Part shown: positions 1 through 7,633 of the stretch, in pieces
Numbering within the stretch: the stretch's first letter is position 1
Layout: each line of letters begins with the position of its first letter
Source: CAXXOK01 sp964497495
GTDB taxonomy: Bacteria; Bacillota; Clostridia; Christensenellales; Aristaeellaceae
NCBI GenBank assembly: GCA_964497495.1
Contig: CAZCCZ010000008.1
Span: forward strand, 35,808 to 99,807
Direction of reading: 5' to 3'
DNA length: 64,000 bases
Made by a program: the position numbers and the translations under genes
Notes under the pieces: model-generated
What the model saw: only the letters and a program-made list of their open reading frames with translations
What the model was told of the DNA's origin: nothing
The model's database searches: none

Positions 1-2607
1 GGTGAAGGCGCGCGCGTCGTCGGTGAAGATCACCCGTTTCACGTTCAGCTCGTCAGCGGCCAACTCCTCGAAGGCGGGGTCGAAGGCCGTGCCCTTCACG
101 TACAGGGCGGCCAGCGGCTGGCGCACCTTGAGGCTCGCGGCGTTGCGGCAGGCGCGGCCCAGGCTTACCACCTTCAGCAGCGCGTCCATCTGTTCGTTGA
201 GTTTCGTGTCGATCCGGTCTTCCTCCTCCTCCGGGAACCGGCACAGGTGCACGCTCTCGGGCGCGGAAGCGTCCACCGAGCGCACGAGGTTCTGGTAAAT
301 TTCCTCGCTGACGAACGGCACGAACGGCGCGATGACCTTGGCGAGGGTCACGAGCACGGTGTAAAGCGTAACGAACGCGGCTTCCTTGGTGTCGTCCATG
401 CCCTTGCCCCAGAAACGCTCGCGGCCCCGGCGCACGTACCAGTTGCTCAGCTCGTCCACGAAATCGCCGATCGCGTTGGCGGGCTCCGGGATGCGGTAGT
501 GGGTCAGGTCATCGTCCACCTGTTTTACCAGCTGGTTAAGGCGGCTTAAAATCCATTTGTCCATCAGCGTCAGCGAAACCCTGCCGATGTCGTGCTCCTT
601 GGGGTCGAACGCGTCGATGTTGGCGTAAAGCACGAAGAAGGCGTAGGTGTTCCACAGCGTCGCCATAAACTTGCGCTGCCCCTCGCTGACCGCCTTGTCG
701 CTGAAACGGCAGGGCAGCCACGGCGCGCCCGCGGTGAAGAAATACCAGCGCACGGCGTCCGCGCCCTGCTTGTCCAGCACGCTCCACGGGTCCACCACGT
801 TGCCCAGATGCTTGCTCATCTTCCGGCCGTTCTCGTCCTGCACGTGGCCCATGACGATACAGTTTTCAAACGGGGAGCGGTTGAAAATCAGCGTGCCGAT
901 GGCCATCAGGGAATAGAACCACCCGCGGGTTTGGTCCACCGCCTCGCTGATGAAATCCGCCGGGAAGCGGTTGGCAAAGATATCCTTGTTCTCAAACGGA
1001 TAGTGCCATTGCGCGAAGGGCATGCTGCCGCTGTCGTACCAGCAGTCGATCACCTCGGGCACGCGGTGCATGGCTTTGCCGCACTCGGGGCACGCGATCT
1101 CCACCTGGTCGATGTAGGGGCGGTGCAGCTCGATATCCTCCGGCACGGGCGCGGTGGCCATGGCGCGCAGCTCCTCGCGGGAACCGACCACGTGGATGTG
1201 TCCTTCCGGGCAGACCCACACGGGCAGCGGCGTGCCCCAGTAGCGCTCGCGGGAAAGGGCCCAGTCCACCACGTTGTCCAGGAAGTTGCCGAAGCGGCCT
1301 TCCTTCACGTTGTCCGGGAACCAGTTGACGGTACGGTTGTTGGCCATCAGCTCGTCGTGCAGGGCCGTCATGCGGATAAACCACGTGGAGCGCGCATAAT
1401 AAAGCAGCGGCGTGTCGCAACGCCAGCAGAAGGGGTAGTTGTGCGTAAACGGCACCGCGGCAAACAGCAGGCCGCGCGCCTTGAGGTCTTCAAGCACCTT
1501 TTCGTTCACTGCGCCGGTCGGCTCCCCCGCCCAGGGCGTGCCGTCCACGAACGCGCCCTGCGCGTTGACCAGCTGTACGAAAGGCAGGTTGTACGCACGG
1601 CCCACGCGGTTGTCGTCCTCGCCGAAGGCGGGCGCCAGATGCACGATGCCGCTGCCGTCGGTGAGCGACACGTAATCGTCGCTGACCACGTACCAGCCCT
1701 TTTCCTTCGGGTAGATCACCCCGTCGAAGCGGTAGAGCGGCTCGTATTCCATACCCACCAGCTTGCTGCCGGGCATGGTTTGCACCGTTTTCCCGTCTTT
1801 GGCTTTCTCCCCGAACACCGCGTCGATCAGCGCCTGGGCCAGATAGTAGGTGTCCCCGTCCAGAACGAAAGCCGCGTACGTCTCTTTGGCGTTCACACAA
1901 AGGGCCACGTTGCTGGGCAGCGTCCACGGCGTGGTCGTCCAGGCGAGGATGTAGGCGTGCTCGCGCCCTTTGACCCGGAAACGCACGAACGCGGAGACGT
2001 CGCTGACTTCCTTGTAGCCCTGCGCCACCTCGTGGCTGGAAAGCGCGGTGCCGCAGCGGGGGCAGTAGGGCACGGTCTTGAAGCCCTTGTAGAGCAGCCC
2101 CTTCTTCCAGATTTCCTTGAGGCTCCACCATTCGGACTCGATGTAATCGTCGTGGTAGGTCACATAGGGATGCTCCATATCCGCCCAGAAGGCCACGCGG
2201 TCGCTCATGTCCTCCCATTCGTGCTGGTACTTCCACACGCTTTCTTTGCACTTTTTAATGAACGGCTCGATGCCGTACTTCTCGATGGCGGGCTTGCCGT
2301 CCAGGTGCAGCGCGTGCTCCACCTCCAGCTCCACCGGCAGGCCGTGGGTGTCCCATCCAGCCTTGCGCAGCACGTCCTGCCCTTTCATGGCGTGGAAGCG
2401 CGGAATCAAATCCTTGATGGCGCGGGTTTCGATATGGCCGATGTGCGGACGGCCGTTGGCCGTGGGCGGGCCGTCGAAGAACGTGAAGCGTTCGTTCCCC
2501 TCGTTCAGGTGAAAGGACTTTTCGATGATGCCTTCCTTTTTCCAGAAATCCAGCACCTGTTTCTCGCGCCCCACGAAGTCCATATCCGTCGAAACCTTCC
2601 GGTACAT
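1..2607 (-). CDS. ileS: Isoleucyl-tRNA synthetase (3' end cut by window edge)
   Basis: Charges tRNA-Ile with isoleucine in the cytoplasm. 869 codons are present with no stop, so roughly the last 150 residues lie outside the window. Class I signatures are intact: HIGH at about residues 55-58 and KMSKH at about residues 595-599 (around base 810). The long insertion between them fits the editing (CP1) domain. The sequence resembles the eukaryote-like IleS type common in anaerobes; this subtype is my inference. The ATG at 2605-2607 is preceded by a good GGAGGG ribosome site. Expression is set by the T-box leader immediately upstream. It is the last gene of the division cluster seen downstream of divIVA in many Firmicutes, but here two unrelated genes and a separate promoter intervene. 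Confidence 0.97.
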   Translation of the reverse strand, partial: MYRKVSTDMDFVGREKQVLDFWKKEGIIEKSFHLNEGNERFTFFDGPPTANGRPHIGHIETRAIKDLIPRFHAMKGQDVLRKAGWDTHGLPVELEVEHALHLDGKPAIEKYGIEPFIKKCKESVWKYQHEWEDMSDRVAFWADMEHPYVTYHDDYIESEWWSLKEIWKKGLLYKGFKTVPYCPRCGTALSSHEVAQGYKEVSDVSAFVRFRVKGREHAYILAWTTTPWTLPSNVALCVNAKETYAAFVLDGDTYYLAQALIDAVFGEKAKDGKTVQTMPGSKLVGMEYEPLYRFDGVIYPKEKGWYVVSDDYVSLTDGSGIVHLAPAFGEDDNRVGRAYNLPFVQLVNAQGAFVDGTPWAGEPTGAVNEKVLEDLKARGLLFAAVPFTHNYPFCWRCDTPLLYYARSTWFIRMTALHDELMANNRTVNWFPDNVKEGRFGNFLDNVVDWALSRERYWGTPLPVWVCPEGHIHVVGSREELRAMATAPVPEDIELHRPYIDQVEIACPECGKAMHRVPEVIDCWYDSGSMPFAQWHYPFENKDIFANRFPADFISEAVDQTRGWFYSLMAIGTLIFNRSPFENCIVMGHVQDENGRKMSKHLGNVVDPWSVLDKQGADAVRWYFFTAGAPWLPCRFSDKAVSEGQRKFMATLWNTYAFFVLYANIDAFDPKEHDIGRVSLTLMDKWILSRLNQLVKQVDDDLTHYRIPEPANAIGDFVDELSNWYVRRGRERFWGKGMDDTKEAAFVTLYTVLVTLAKVIAPFVPFVSEEIYQNLVRSVDASAPESVHLCRFPEEEEDRIDTKLNEQMDALLKVVSLGRACRNAASLKVRQPLAALYVKGTAFDPAFEELAADELNVKRVIFTDDARAFT

Positions 2608-2638
2608 GCCGTTCCCTCCATGCTGTTCGTTCGGGCAG

Positions 2639-2895
2639 AAAAAAACCGTCCCTGTTACGGGACGGAAATATCTTTCCGCGGTACCACCCATGTTGACGAA
2701 GGGGCCTGCGCCCGCCCGTCCTCTTATGCGCTCTGTAACGGGAGCCCCCGCGCCGCCCTGCGGCAAGCCGTCGGGCGTCGTGCTCCGGAGTGATTCGACT
2801 GCGCGCCCCTCCGCCCGGCTTCCACCGCCCCGGGTTCGCTTGGGTCGGGTTTCGCGCGTCCGTCTCCGTCATCGCGTGCATCCGCTTTCGCGGAT
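2639..2895 (-). promoter_or_regulatory. T-box leader of ileS (isoleucine-specific)
   Basis: Reading the minus strand: a Stem I region with the GGGGCGGTGGAAGCC-type distal element, a candidate specifier AUC at 2792-2794 (in GAATCACTCCGGAG), then the invariant T-box GGGTGGTACCGCGG at 2676-2689, followed by a terminator hairpin (CCGTCCCGTAACAGGGACGG, 2646-2665) and a U-run at 2639-2645. Uncharged tRNA-Ile would pair with the T-box bulge and prevent termination, raising IleS when isoleucine is short. The AUC codon agrees with the downstream gene. Order and spacing are those of transcriptional T-boxes. Confidence 0.97.
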
Positions 2896-2901
2896 AGGAG
2901 C

Positions 2902-2930
2902 ATTATACTAGCGGGAAGGGGGTTTGTAAA
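2902..2930 (-). promoter_or_regulatory. Promoter of the ileS T-box transcript
   Basis: Minus-strand TTTACA (2925-2930), 17-bp spacer, TATAAT (2902-2907). Near-consensus housekeeping promoter placed just upstream of the T-box leader, so ileS is transcribed independently of the division cluster. Confidence 0.9.
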
Positions 2931-2940
2931 GAGGGGATCG

Positions 2941-2961
2941 GTAAAACCGACCGGTTTTTAC
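2941..2961 (-). terminator. Probable terminator of fluC
   Basis: Inverted repeat GTAAAACCG/CGGTTTTTAC between the fluC stop and the ileS promoter; T-rich on the minus strand. Short stem, so moderate confidence. Confidence 0.5.
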
Positions 2962-3004
2962 GGCGTTCGCGGTTCGGCAGCCGCTCCGGCGTCACCGCCA
3001 CGCG

Positions 3005-3370
3005 TTACGCGGCCAGCGCTCTTCCGGCGATCACAGCCAGAACGCTCAGCAGCACGCTGAGGACGATATAACCGACTCCGGCCCCTATTCTTCCCGCGTC
3101 GAACAGGCGCGCAGTCTCCAGCGCGAAGGTGGAAAACGTCGTAAACCCGCCGCAAACGCCGACGCGGAGAAACAGCATCAGTTCCCGGCCGGCATTCGGT
3201 CGCGCGGCGGCCAGCCCCGTAAGAAAACCGATCAGCAGCGCGCCCAGTACGTTGATTGCGAGCGTAACGAACGGGAACGCGCCCCTATCCGACAACGGGA
3301 GCAGGGTGAACAGGTAACGAAAAACGGCGCCGATAAAGCCGCCGGCGCCGACGAGAAAGCACGCAAGCAT
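3005..3370 (-). CDS. fluC: Fluoride channel FluC/CrcB
   Basis: Dual-topology membrane channel that exports fluoride ions, protecting enolase and pyrophosphatase. 121 residues with four hydrophobic segments. Family marks visible: G-rich GGFIGAVFRY near residues 10-19, Asn40 in TM2, and the GGFTTFSTF motif at 74-82 that lines the pore. I chose the ATG at 3368-3370 because it has a GGGAGGG ribosome site; an in-frame upstream ATG at 3421 would lie inside the riboswitch. A fluoride riboswitch directly precedes it, which makes the assignment very firm. Single-copy homodimer form rather than the paired crcB1/crcB2 arrangement, as far as the window shows. Confidence 0.97.
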   Translation of the reverse strand: MLACFLVGAGGFIGAVFRYLFTLLPLSDRGAFPFVTLAINVLGALLIGFLTGLAAARPNAGRELMLFLRVGVCGGFTTFSTFALETARLFDAGRIGAGVGYIVLSVLLSVLAVIAGRALAA

Positions 3371-3409
3371 AGAAACCCTCCCGCGACAGAGCCGATGAGC
3401 TCTCGTTAT

Positions 3410-3470
3410 GGTAGAAGTCATCAGCCGTCACGGCGGTTTAGGAAACATCCACGGGAGAACTTCATTCCCG
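3410..3470 (-). promoter_or_regulatory. Fluoride riboswitch (crcB motif)
   Basis: Minus-strand RNA has a first hairpin GGGAATGAAGTTCTCCC (3453-3469), an ACCGCC...GGC helix, and the 3' signature CGGCTGATGACTTCTACC ending at 3410. ATGAAG and CTTC/CTAC provide the pseudoknot pairing of the crcB motif. A small downstream hairpin AGAGC..GCTCT followed by the GGGAGGG ribosome site suggests control of translation, since there is no U-run. The gene controlled is fluC. Confidence 0.93.
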
Positions 3471-3474
3471 AATC

Positions 3475-3503
3475 ATCATAAAGCCGGTTCCCGGCTCTGT
3501 CAA
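3475..3503 (-). promoter_or_regulatory. Promoter of the fluoride riboswitch/fluC transcript
   Basis: Minus-strand TTGACA (3498-3503), 17-bp spacer, TATGAT (3475-3480). The -35 overlaps the stop codon of the upstream VOC gene and the spacer contains a perfect inverted repeat (3482-3496). Confidence 0.88.
3482..3496 (-). terminator. Hairpin after the VOC gene, inside the fluC promoter
   Basis: AGCCGG-TTC-CCGGCT perfect inverted repeat directly after the VOC stop codon, followed on the minus strand by TTTAT. It could terminate VOC transcription while sitting in the -35/-10 spacer of the fluC promoter. Confidence 0.5.
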
Positions 3504-3955
3504 TCGCCCTTTTTCCAGTTTTGCAGCTCGATCACGTTGCCTTCCGGGTCTTTTGCGTAGACGAACGTCGCTTCCACGCCGCCCGGGTAGGCCGCGCGCA
3601 CCAGCTCGCCGTACCGGCTGCCGCCCGCGCGGATGACCTCCGCCAGCGTCCGCTCCACGTCGTCCACCTCGAAGGCGATGTGCCCGAAGCCCGGCCGGTT
3701 GATGACGGGTGGCAGGCCTTCCGTTTCCGGCTCATATTGGAATATTTCCAGCGTCGGGTGGTCGTCCCCGTAGCCGGGCAGTAGCAGGTGTTCGCCTGTG
3801 ATGCACGCACCTTCCAGCCCCGTGAGCCGGTCCAGCCACGGTCCTTTCAGGTTGCGCGTCTCCCCGATACTCCTGCAGCCCAGCACGTCTTTATAAAAGA
3901 CGATCAGTTTTTCCGCGTTATTCGCGATCAGATTGGTGTGGGCGTACCGAATCAT
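3500..3955 (-). CDS. VOC-superfamily (glyoxalase/dioxygenase-like) protein
   Basis: 151-residue single-subunit vicinal-oxygen-chelate protein with two beta-alpha-beta-beta-beta modules. Candidate metal ligands sit where the family expects them: His6 (YAHTN), Glu70, His92 (GFGHIAF) and Glu143 (GNVIEL). The family includes glyoxalase I, ring-cleavage dioxygenases and resistance proteins; the substrate cannot be told from sequence. The C-terminal DPEGNVIEL motif is typical of lactoylglutathione-lyase-like members. The ATG at 3953-3955 follows GGGAGGAAA; the longer in-frame ORF upstream lacks support. It interrupts the usual divIVA-ileS spacing together with fluC. Confidence 0.88.
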   Translation of the reverse strand: MIRYAHTNLIANNAEKLIVFYKDVLGCRSIGETRNLKGPWLDRLTGLEGACITGEHLLLPGYGDDHPTLEIFQYEPETEGLPPVINRPGFGHIAFEVDDVERTLAEVIRAGGSRYGELVRAAYPGGVEATFVYAKDPEGNVIELQNWKKGD

Positions 3956-4003
3956 GGTTTCCTCCCGCGTAAAAGCCGCCTTCCCACGCGGCAACGCAAA
4001 CGC

Positions 4004-4030
4004 CGGATTCCCCCGCGTTTGCATCGCCGC
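4004..4030 (-). terminator. Possible terminator hairpin after divIVA
   Basis: GCAAACGC...GCGTTTGC, an 8-bp stem, in the 109-bp gap between divIVA and the VOC gene. No U-run follows, so weak. Confidence 0.3.
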
Positions 4031-4064
4031 ACGTTCCGGCGGCCCGTATGCCACGCGCCGTTTC

Positions 4065-4586
4065 CTACTTCTTGTTGGAAAACAGCGAAGCTTTGCTGTC
4101 CAGCAGATCCTTTTGCTCCTCGATAAGCGCCAGAAGGCCCTTCTTGTACTCGGCAGCGGACTCGCGCAGGGTTTCAAGACTCTTTTCCAGCGTGTCCTTC
4201 TCCTCGTTGGCGCTGCTCAGGATGCCGTCGGCCTTGTCCTGCGCCTCTTTCACGATGATCTCCGCTTTGTGCTTGGCATCCTCTACCGCGCCGTCCGCCA
4301 GCTTCTGCGCGTTGATGAGGATGGATTCCAGCGTCTGGGTCGTCTTACCGACGGGCGCTTCCTCCGCGGGCCGCACTTCCGGCGCTACGGGCTTTACGGC
4401 GTTGACCGCCACTTCCGCTTCCTTGCGCGCCTTGGCCAGGTCGGCCTCCAGTTTGGCGATGCGATCCTGCATGGCGACCATCTCGTCGCAGATCTGATCC
4501 AGGTACTGATCCACGTCGTAGGGGTCGTACCCCGCGCCCTTATAGGCAAACTCCTTTTGTTCGATGTCCGATACGGTAATGGCCAT
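4065..4586 (-). CDS. divIVA: DivIVA-family cell-division/polarity protein
   Basis: 173-residue coiled-coil protein that recognises negatively curved membrane at septa and poles. The N-terminal lipid-binding domain is recognisable (residues 1-36, with FAYKGAGYDPYDVDQYL), followed by one coiled coil from about residue 35 to 60, a P/E-rich linker, and a second long coiled coil (about 80-168) rich in heptad Leu/Ala. Length is normal for the family. It lies 27 bp downstream of ylmH in the standard sepF-yggT-ylmH-divIVA order, so it is very likely co-transcribed. Confidence 0.95.
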   Translation of the reverse strand: MAITVSDIEQKEFAYKGAGYDPYDVDQYLDQICDEMVAMQDRIAKLEADLAKARKEAEVAVNAVKPVAPEVRPAEEAPVGKTTQTLESILINAQKLADGAVEDAKHKAEIIVKEAQDKADGILSSANEEKDTLEKSLETLRESAAEYKKGLLALIEEQKDLLDSKASLFSNKK

Positions 4587-4613
4587 GCTGAGTTGCTCCT
4601 TTCGACTGGTGAT

Positions 4614-5369
4614 TTACCGGGAAGCGCCGAAGCGCGCGTATCGCACGGGAATGCGGCCTTTGCGGGTTTCGCCGCCGAATTCGTCGATCCGCAGGCGTCC
4701 GTAGCCCCGGACCGAGATCGCGTCGCCCGCTTCCACCCGAGCGTCGGGGCGCAGCGTGGGCGCGTGGCGCAGTTTCACCGCGCCGGATTCGATCAACTCC
4801 GCGGCGGCTCCGCGGGAAAGGCCGAACCCTTCGGCTACGATCGCGTCCAGCCTGGGGGACGGCACGGTGCCGCGCCTTGGCTCGCCTTCCGGTACAGCCA
4901 GTTCGGGCGGGCCGTCCGTTATGGTCACGGCCAGTTTCGCGCGTCCGGCTTCCCGCAGGCTCTGGGAGATCATCCCGGCCAGCGATGCGTCCACGAACAG
5001 GAAAGCCCGGTCCCCGTTCGGCACGATGTCCCCCACGCGGTTGCGCTGCACGCCCAAGCCCATCACAGCGCCCAGAAGGTCCCGGTGTTCGGGCGCCTTC
5101 TGCAAATGCCAGCGAATCTCCAACGCCGAAACCGGAAAGGGCTCCGGCTCCACGTCTTTGGGGTGGAACCTCGCTACGGCGCGCTCCGCATCCCCGTAGC
5201 CTCCGAAGAGGTCGAAAACGACGCCCGCACGCCCGGCCGCGGCTTTCGCCAGCACGGCCTCGGGCGGGGTGAGGAACGGGGTAAACCGGCAGCGGTTCTG
5301 CGAGCCGGCTTCCTCCGCCAGTTCCAGCAAGCGGCTGAAAGCGGCGGGCAGTTCGTTACCCCGAGGCAT
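4614..5369 (-). CDS. ylmH: YlmH-type S4-domain RNA-binding protein
   Basis: 251 residues; resembles YlmH of Gram-positive division clusters, which in Bacillus has been linked to rescue of stalled ribosomes and to division. The N-terminal part (about 1-160) carries the family module with LGAVMGLGVQRNRVGDI; the C-terminal S4 RNA-binding domain spans about residues 170-235 (PSPRLDAIVAEGFGLSRG then GDAISVRGYGR). The ATG overlaps the yggT stop by one base (TAATG), implying translational coupling. Confidence 0.93.
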   Translation of the reverse strand: MPRGNELPAAFSRLLELAEEAGSQNRCRFTPFLTPPEAVLAKAAAGRAGVVFDLFGGYGDAERAVARFHPKDVEPEPFPVSALEIRWHLQKAPEHRDLLGAVMGLGVQRNRVGDIVPNGDRAFLFVDASLAGMISQSLREAGRAKLAVTITDGPPELAVPEGEPRRGTVPSPRLDAIVAEGFGLSRGAAAELIESGAVKLRHAPTLRPDARVEAGDAISVRGYGRLRIDEFGGETRKGRIPVRYARFGASR

Positions 5370-5659
5370 TACAGCAGGATATTACGAAGAAGCCCCAGCA
5401 GCCAGGCGGCGATCTCCAACAGTAGCCAGAGCAAAAGAGGCGAAAAATCAAGACGCAGATTGCCCAGCTTCGGGAAGGTCCTGTTCAGCCACGTACGAAC
5501 GGGCGCGAGGACCGGTTCGATATACTTACCCGCCAGAAGCGTGTACTTGTTCTGCGGAATGAGCATCGACATGATCACGTAGATAATCAGCACCCAGCCC
5601 GCGATGTCCACCAGAAAGATCAGGATATTGAAAATGACGTTCAACAGTCCTACGAGCAT
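5369..5659 (-). CDS. yggT: YggT/YlmG family membrane protein
   Basis: 96-residue integral membrane protein with two long hydrophobic stretches (about residues 3-35 and 68-94) and the conserved YTLLAGKYIEPVLAPVRTWL-type middle segment with PVLAP before the second pair of helices. Family role is in cell-division or envelope organisation and is not biochemically settled. Overlaps ylmH by one base and follows sepF by 62 bp. Confidence 0.92.
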   Translation of the reverse strand: MLVGLLNVIFNILIFLVDIAGWVLIIYVIMSMLIPQNKYTLLAGKYIEPVLAPVRTWLNRTFPKLGNLRLDFSPLLLWLLLEIAAWLLGLLRNILL

Positions 5660-5721
5660 CGGTATTCCTCCCGTATCCGTCGTTGATCGTTCGTTGCGTC
5701 ACGCGGGGCGGTCCCGCGGGT

Positions 5722-6837
5722 TCAGTTGGCCGCGGCGGCGGTTTCGTAACCCTTCCAGTAAGCGCCCTGCGCGTCGTAGGCGGCGTGCCTCGGCCGGGGT
5801 TCGACGGGCTGGGCCTGATAGGCGCCCGTATCCGCGTCCGCGGCAAAACCGGCGTCCGGTTGCGCGGCGTACTGCGGGGTGGCGGCGTAATCCGCGTTGG
5901 GCTGCGCCGCGTATTGCGGTGCCTGCGGAACGGCCGCGTAGCCGGTGTTAGGCTGCTGCGCGTATCCGTACCCCGGCGCACCGTACTGCGCCTGCGGGGC
6001 GGCCGCGTAGCCCGCGTTGGGTTGCGCCGCATATTGCGGAGCCTGCGGAGCGGCCGCGTAACCTTGCTGCTGCGCGTAGCCGTATCCCGGCGCGCCCGCG
6101 CCGTACGCGGCGTAACCGGTTCCGTAGTCGGCGCGGCGGTAGCCCTGCGCCTCGGCGGCAGTGTATTTCTGCATGGCCGGGTCGACGACCACGTATACGG
6201 ACGGCGAGGAAATCAGGTAGATGCCCCGCTGGGAAATTTTGTTGAGGCGGCAGCCCAGCGTGTAGGCCGCGCCGCTTAACATGTCCACGCAACGCTGGCG
6301 TTCGCTGTCGTTGGCGATGAACTCCATGTTCAGGAAAACCGACGCGTTGGATTTGATATATTCGATCACCTTGGTGCATTCGTTACGGTTACGCAGAAGC
6401 ACCACGTACTCCACGTGCGCGTACAGGTTGCCCTCCGGCCCACGGATCAGCCCCGGAAAAGGCAGCACATTGTTCGCCTGCTGCTGCGGTGCCGTCTGCG
6501 GGGCGGCCTGCCCCTGCGGACGGCCGAACTGCTGCATCTGCCGCTGCTGCGCGGCGGCCTGCTGGCGGCGGGCCTGCTCCTCCATCTGCTGACGCTGCAT
6601 TTCCGCCTCGGCCTGCATATCCCGCTGCGACCGGTACGGAACGCGGCCGCCGTACGGATCGTTCGCGTCCGCGGCGAAGCGCTCTTCCTGCGCGGGCTGC
6701 GCCTGCGGCGCGCCGCCGTACGCCTGTTCCGCCTCGGAAGACGCATAATAAGCCCCGCCCGACGCGGCGTTGCCGCCGTGCGTAAAGCGTTCGGTTCGGT
6801 CCGTCAGCCATTCGTTGACCTTCTGGAACATGCCCAA
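5722..6837 (-). CDS. sepF: SepF septum-anchoring protein with long repeat-bearing tail
   Basis: SepF tethers FtsZ to the membrane. The first dozen residues (MGMFQKVNEWLTDRT) fit the membrane-binding amphipathic helix; residues about 20-120 are a Q/A-rich linker; the SepF core (about 120-222, with VLLRNRNECTKVIEYIKSN and LSGAAYTLGC) matches the family. What is unusual is the additional ~150-residue tail rich in Tyr, Gln, Ala and Pro with a tandem unit (PQAPQYAAQPNAxYAA). Typical SepF is about 150-200 residues; this is 371. Start: TTG at 6835-6837 is 8 nt after AGGGGG; the ATG two codons later (6831) is an alternative with poorer spacing. Confidence 0.93.
   Translation of the reverse strand: MGMFQKVNEWLTDRTERFTHGGNAASGGAYYASSEAEQAYGGAPQAQPAQEERFAADANDPYGGRVPYRSQRDMQAEAEMQRQQMEEQARRQQAAAQQRQMQQFGRPQGQAAPQTAPQQQANNVLPFPGLIRGPEGNLYAHVEYVVLLRNRNECTKVIEYIKSNASVFLNMEFIANDSERQRCVDMLSGAAYTLGCRLNKISQRGIYLISSPSVYVVVDPAMQKYTAAEAQGYRRADYGTGYAAYGAGAPGYGYAQQQGYAAAPQAPQYAAQPNAGYAAAPQAQYGAPGYGYAQQPNTGYAAVPQAPQYAAQPNADYAATPQYAAQPDAGFAADADTGAYQAQPVEPRPRHAAYDAQGAYWKGYETAAAAN
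5881..6120 (-). repeat. Imperfect tandem duplication in the sepF tail
   Basis: Two copies of a unit of about 114-120 bp encoding roughly 38-40 residues: compare 5893-5982 with 6013-6096. The copies agree at most positions, including the Gln-Ala-Pro-Gln-Tyr block and the following Tyr-Gly-Tyr-Ala-Gln-Gln block. Confidence 0.8.
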
Positions 6838-6890
6838 GCGTCGTACCCCCTAAAACCAGATCGGCGTGGTTAGCCGGCATAGCGGCCGGT

Positions 6891-7619
6891 TCACGCCCCG
6901 CGGTAAAGCGCGGTGCCCACGCGCACCATGGTGGCACCCTCGCGCGCGGCGATCGCGTAATCGTGGCTCATGCCCATGGAGAGTTCCTCCATCGCAACGC
7001 CCGGAATCGCTTCCTGCCGGAGCCTGTCAAACAGCGTGCGCATGCGGCGGAAATAACGGGCAAGCTGTTCTTCGTCGTCCGTCAGCGGCATGATCGCCAT
7101 CAGCCCGCGGATACGGATATCCGGATAATCCTTCATGCGGCGCAGGAAAGGCCGAACCTCGTCCTCCGCAAGTCCCGCCTTCTGGGTTTCCCCGGCGATG
7201 TTCACCTGTACCAGCGCAGGCAGTTCCAGCCCGCGCCGGTCCGCGCGGCGTTCGATTTCTTCCGCGAGGGCGAGCCTGTCCAGCGAGTGGAGCATCCATA
7301 CAAATTCCATTATATCTTTAACTTTGTTGGTTTGCAACCGTCCAATCCAATGCAGCCGCAATTTCGGGTCGATTTTGGGTAATTTTGGCAGCGCGGTCTG
7401 CGCGCGGTTCTCCCCGACGTCCTCCACGCCCAACGCCGCGAGGCGGTTGATCACGGCGGGGGCGACCGTTTTGGTCACGGCCACGAGCCTCGCGGGCGGC
7501 GCGTCCCCGTAGCGGTTCGCCGCCAGAACGCGCCGTACCTCCGCCACGTTGGCCCGCAGGGTCTCATCCGGGATATCCCCCAAAAGCGCGGGCTGCCCCG
7601 CGGGATTCCGGTTTTCCAT
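6891..7619 (-). CDS. yggS: YggS-family PLP-homeostasis protein
   Basis: 242 residues; pyridoxal-phosphate-binding protein of the alanine-racemase-like barrel fold, involved in PLP balance and without racemase activity. The PLP lysine is Lys50 in LVAVTKT. Other signatures: GENRAQ, LHWIGRLQTNKVK, and the SMGMSHDYAIAAREGATMVRVG phosphate-binding end (positions about 213-236). The ATG at 7617-7619 is preceded by AGGAGG; a longer in-frame extension overlaps the upstream gene and is rejected. It starts 14 bp after the HlyD-like gene, in the canonical position before sepF. Confidence 0.95.
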   Translation of the reverse strand: MENRNPAGQPALLGDIPDETLRANVAEVRRVLAANRYGDAPPARLVAVTKTVAPAVINRLAALGVEDVGENRAQTALPKLPKIDPKLRLHWIGRLQTNKVKDIMEFVWMLHSLDRLALAEEIERRADRRGLELPALVQVNIAGETQKAGLAEDEVRPFLRRMKDYPDIRIRGLMAIMPLTDDEEQLARYFRRMRTLFDRLRQEAIPGVAMEELSMGMSHDYAIAAREGATMVRVGTALYRGA

Positions 7620-7633
7620 ATCCGTTTCGCCTC

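Noticed and set aside
592..2793. 733-codon open frame opposite ileS
   Set aside because: Runs over the ileS catalytic region and the T-box terminator; no ribosome site and no family resemblance.
3371..3421. Upstream ATG extending fluC by 17 codons
   Set aside because: It would start within the conserved 3' part of the fluoride riboswitch; the downstream ATG has a strong ribosome site.
6001..6120. CRISPR-like or intergenic repeat
   Set aside because: The repeat is in frame within the sepF coding sequence, and its units are contiguous without spacers.
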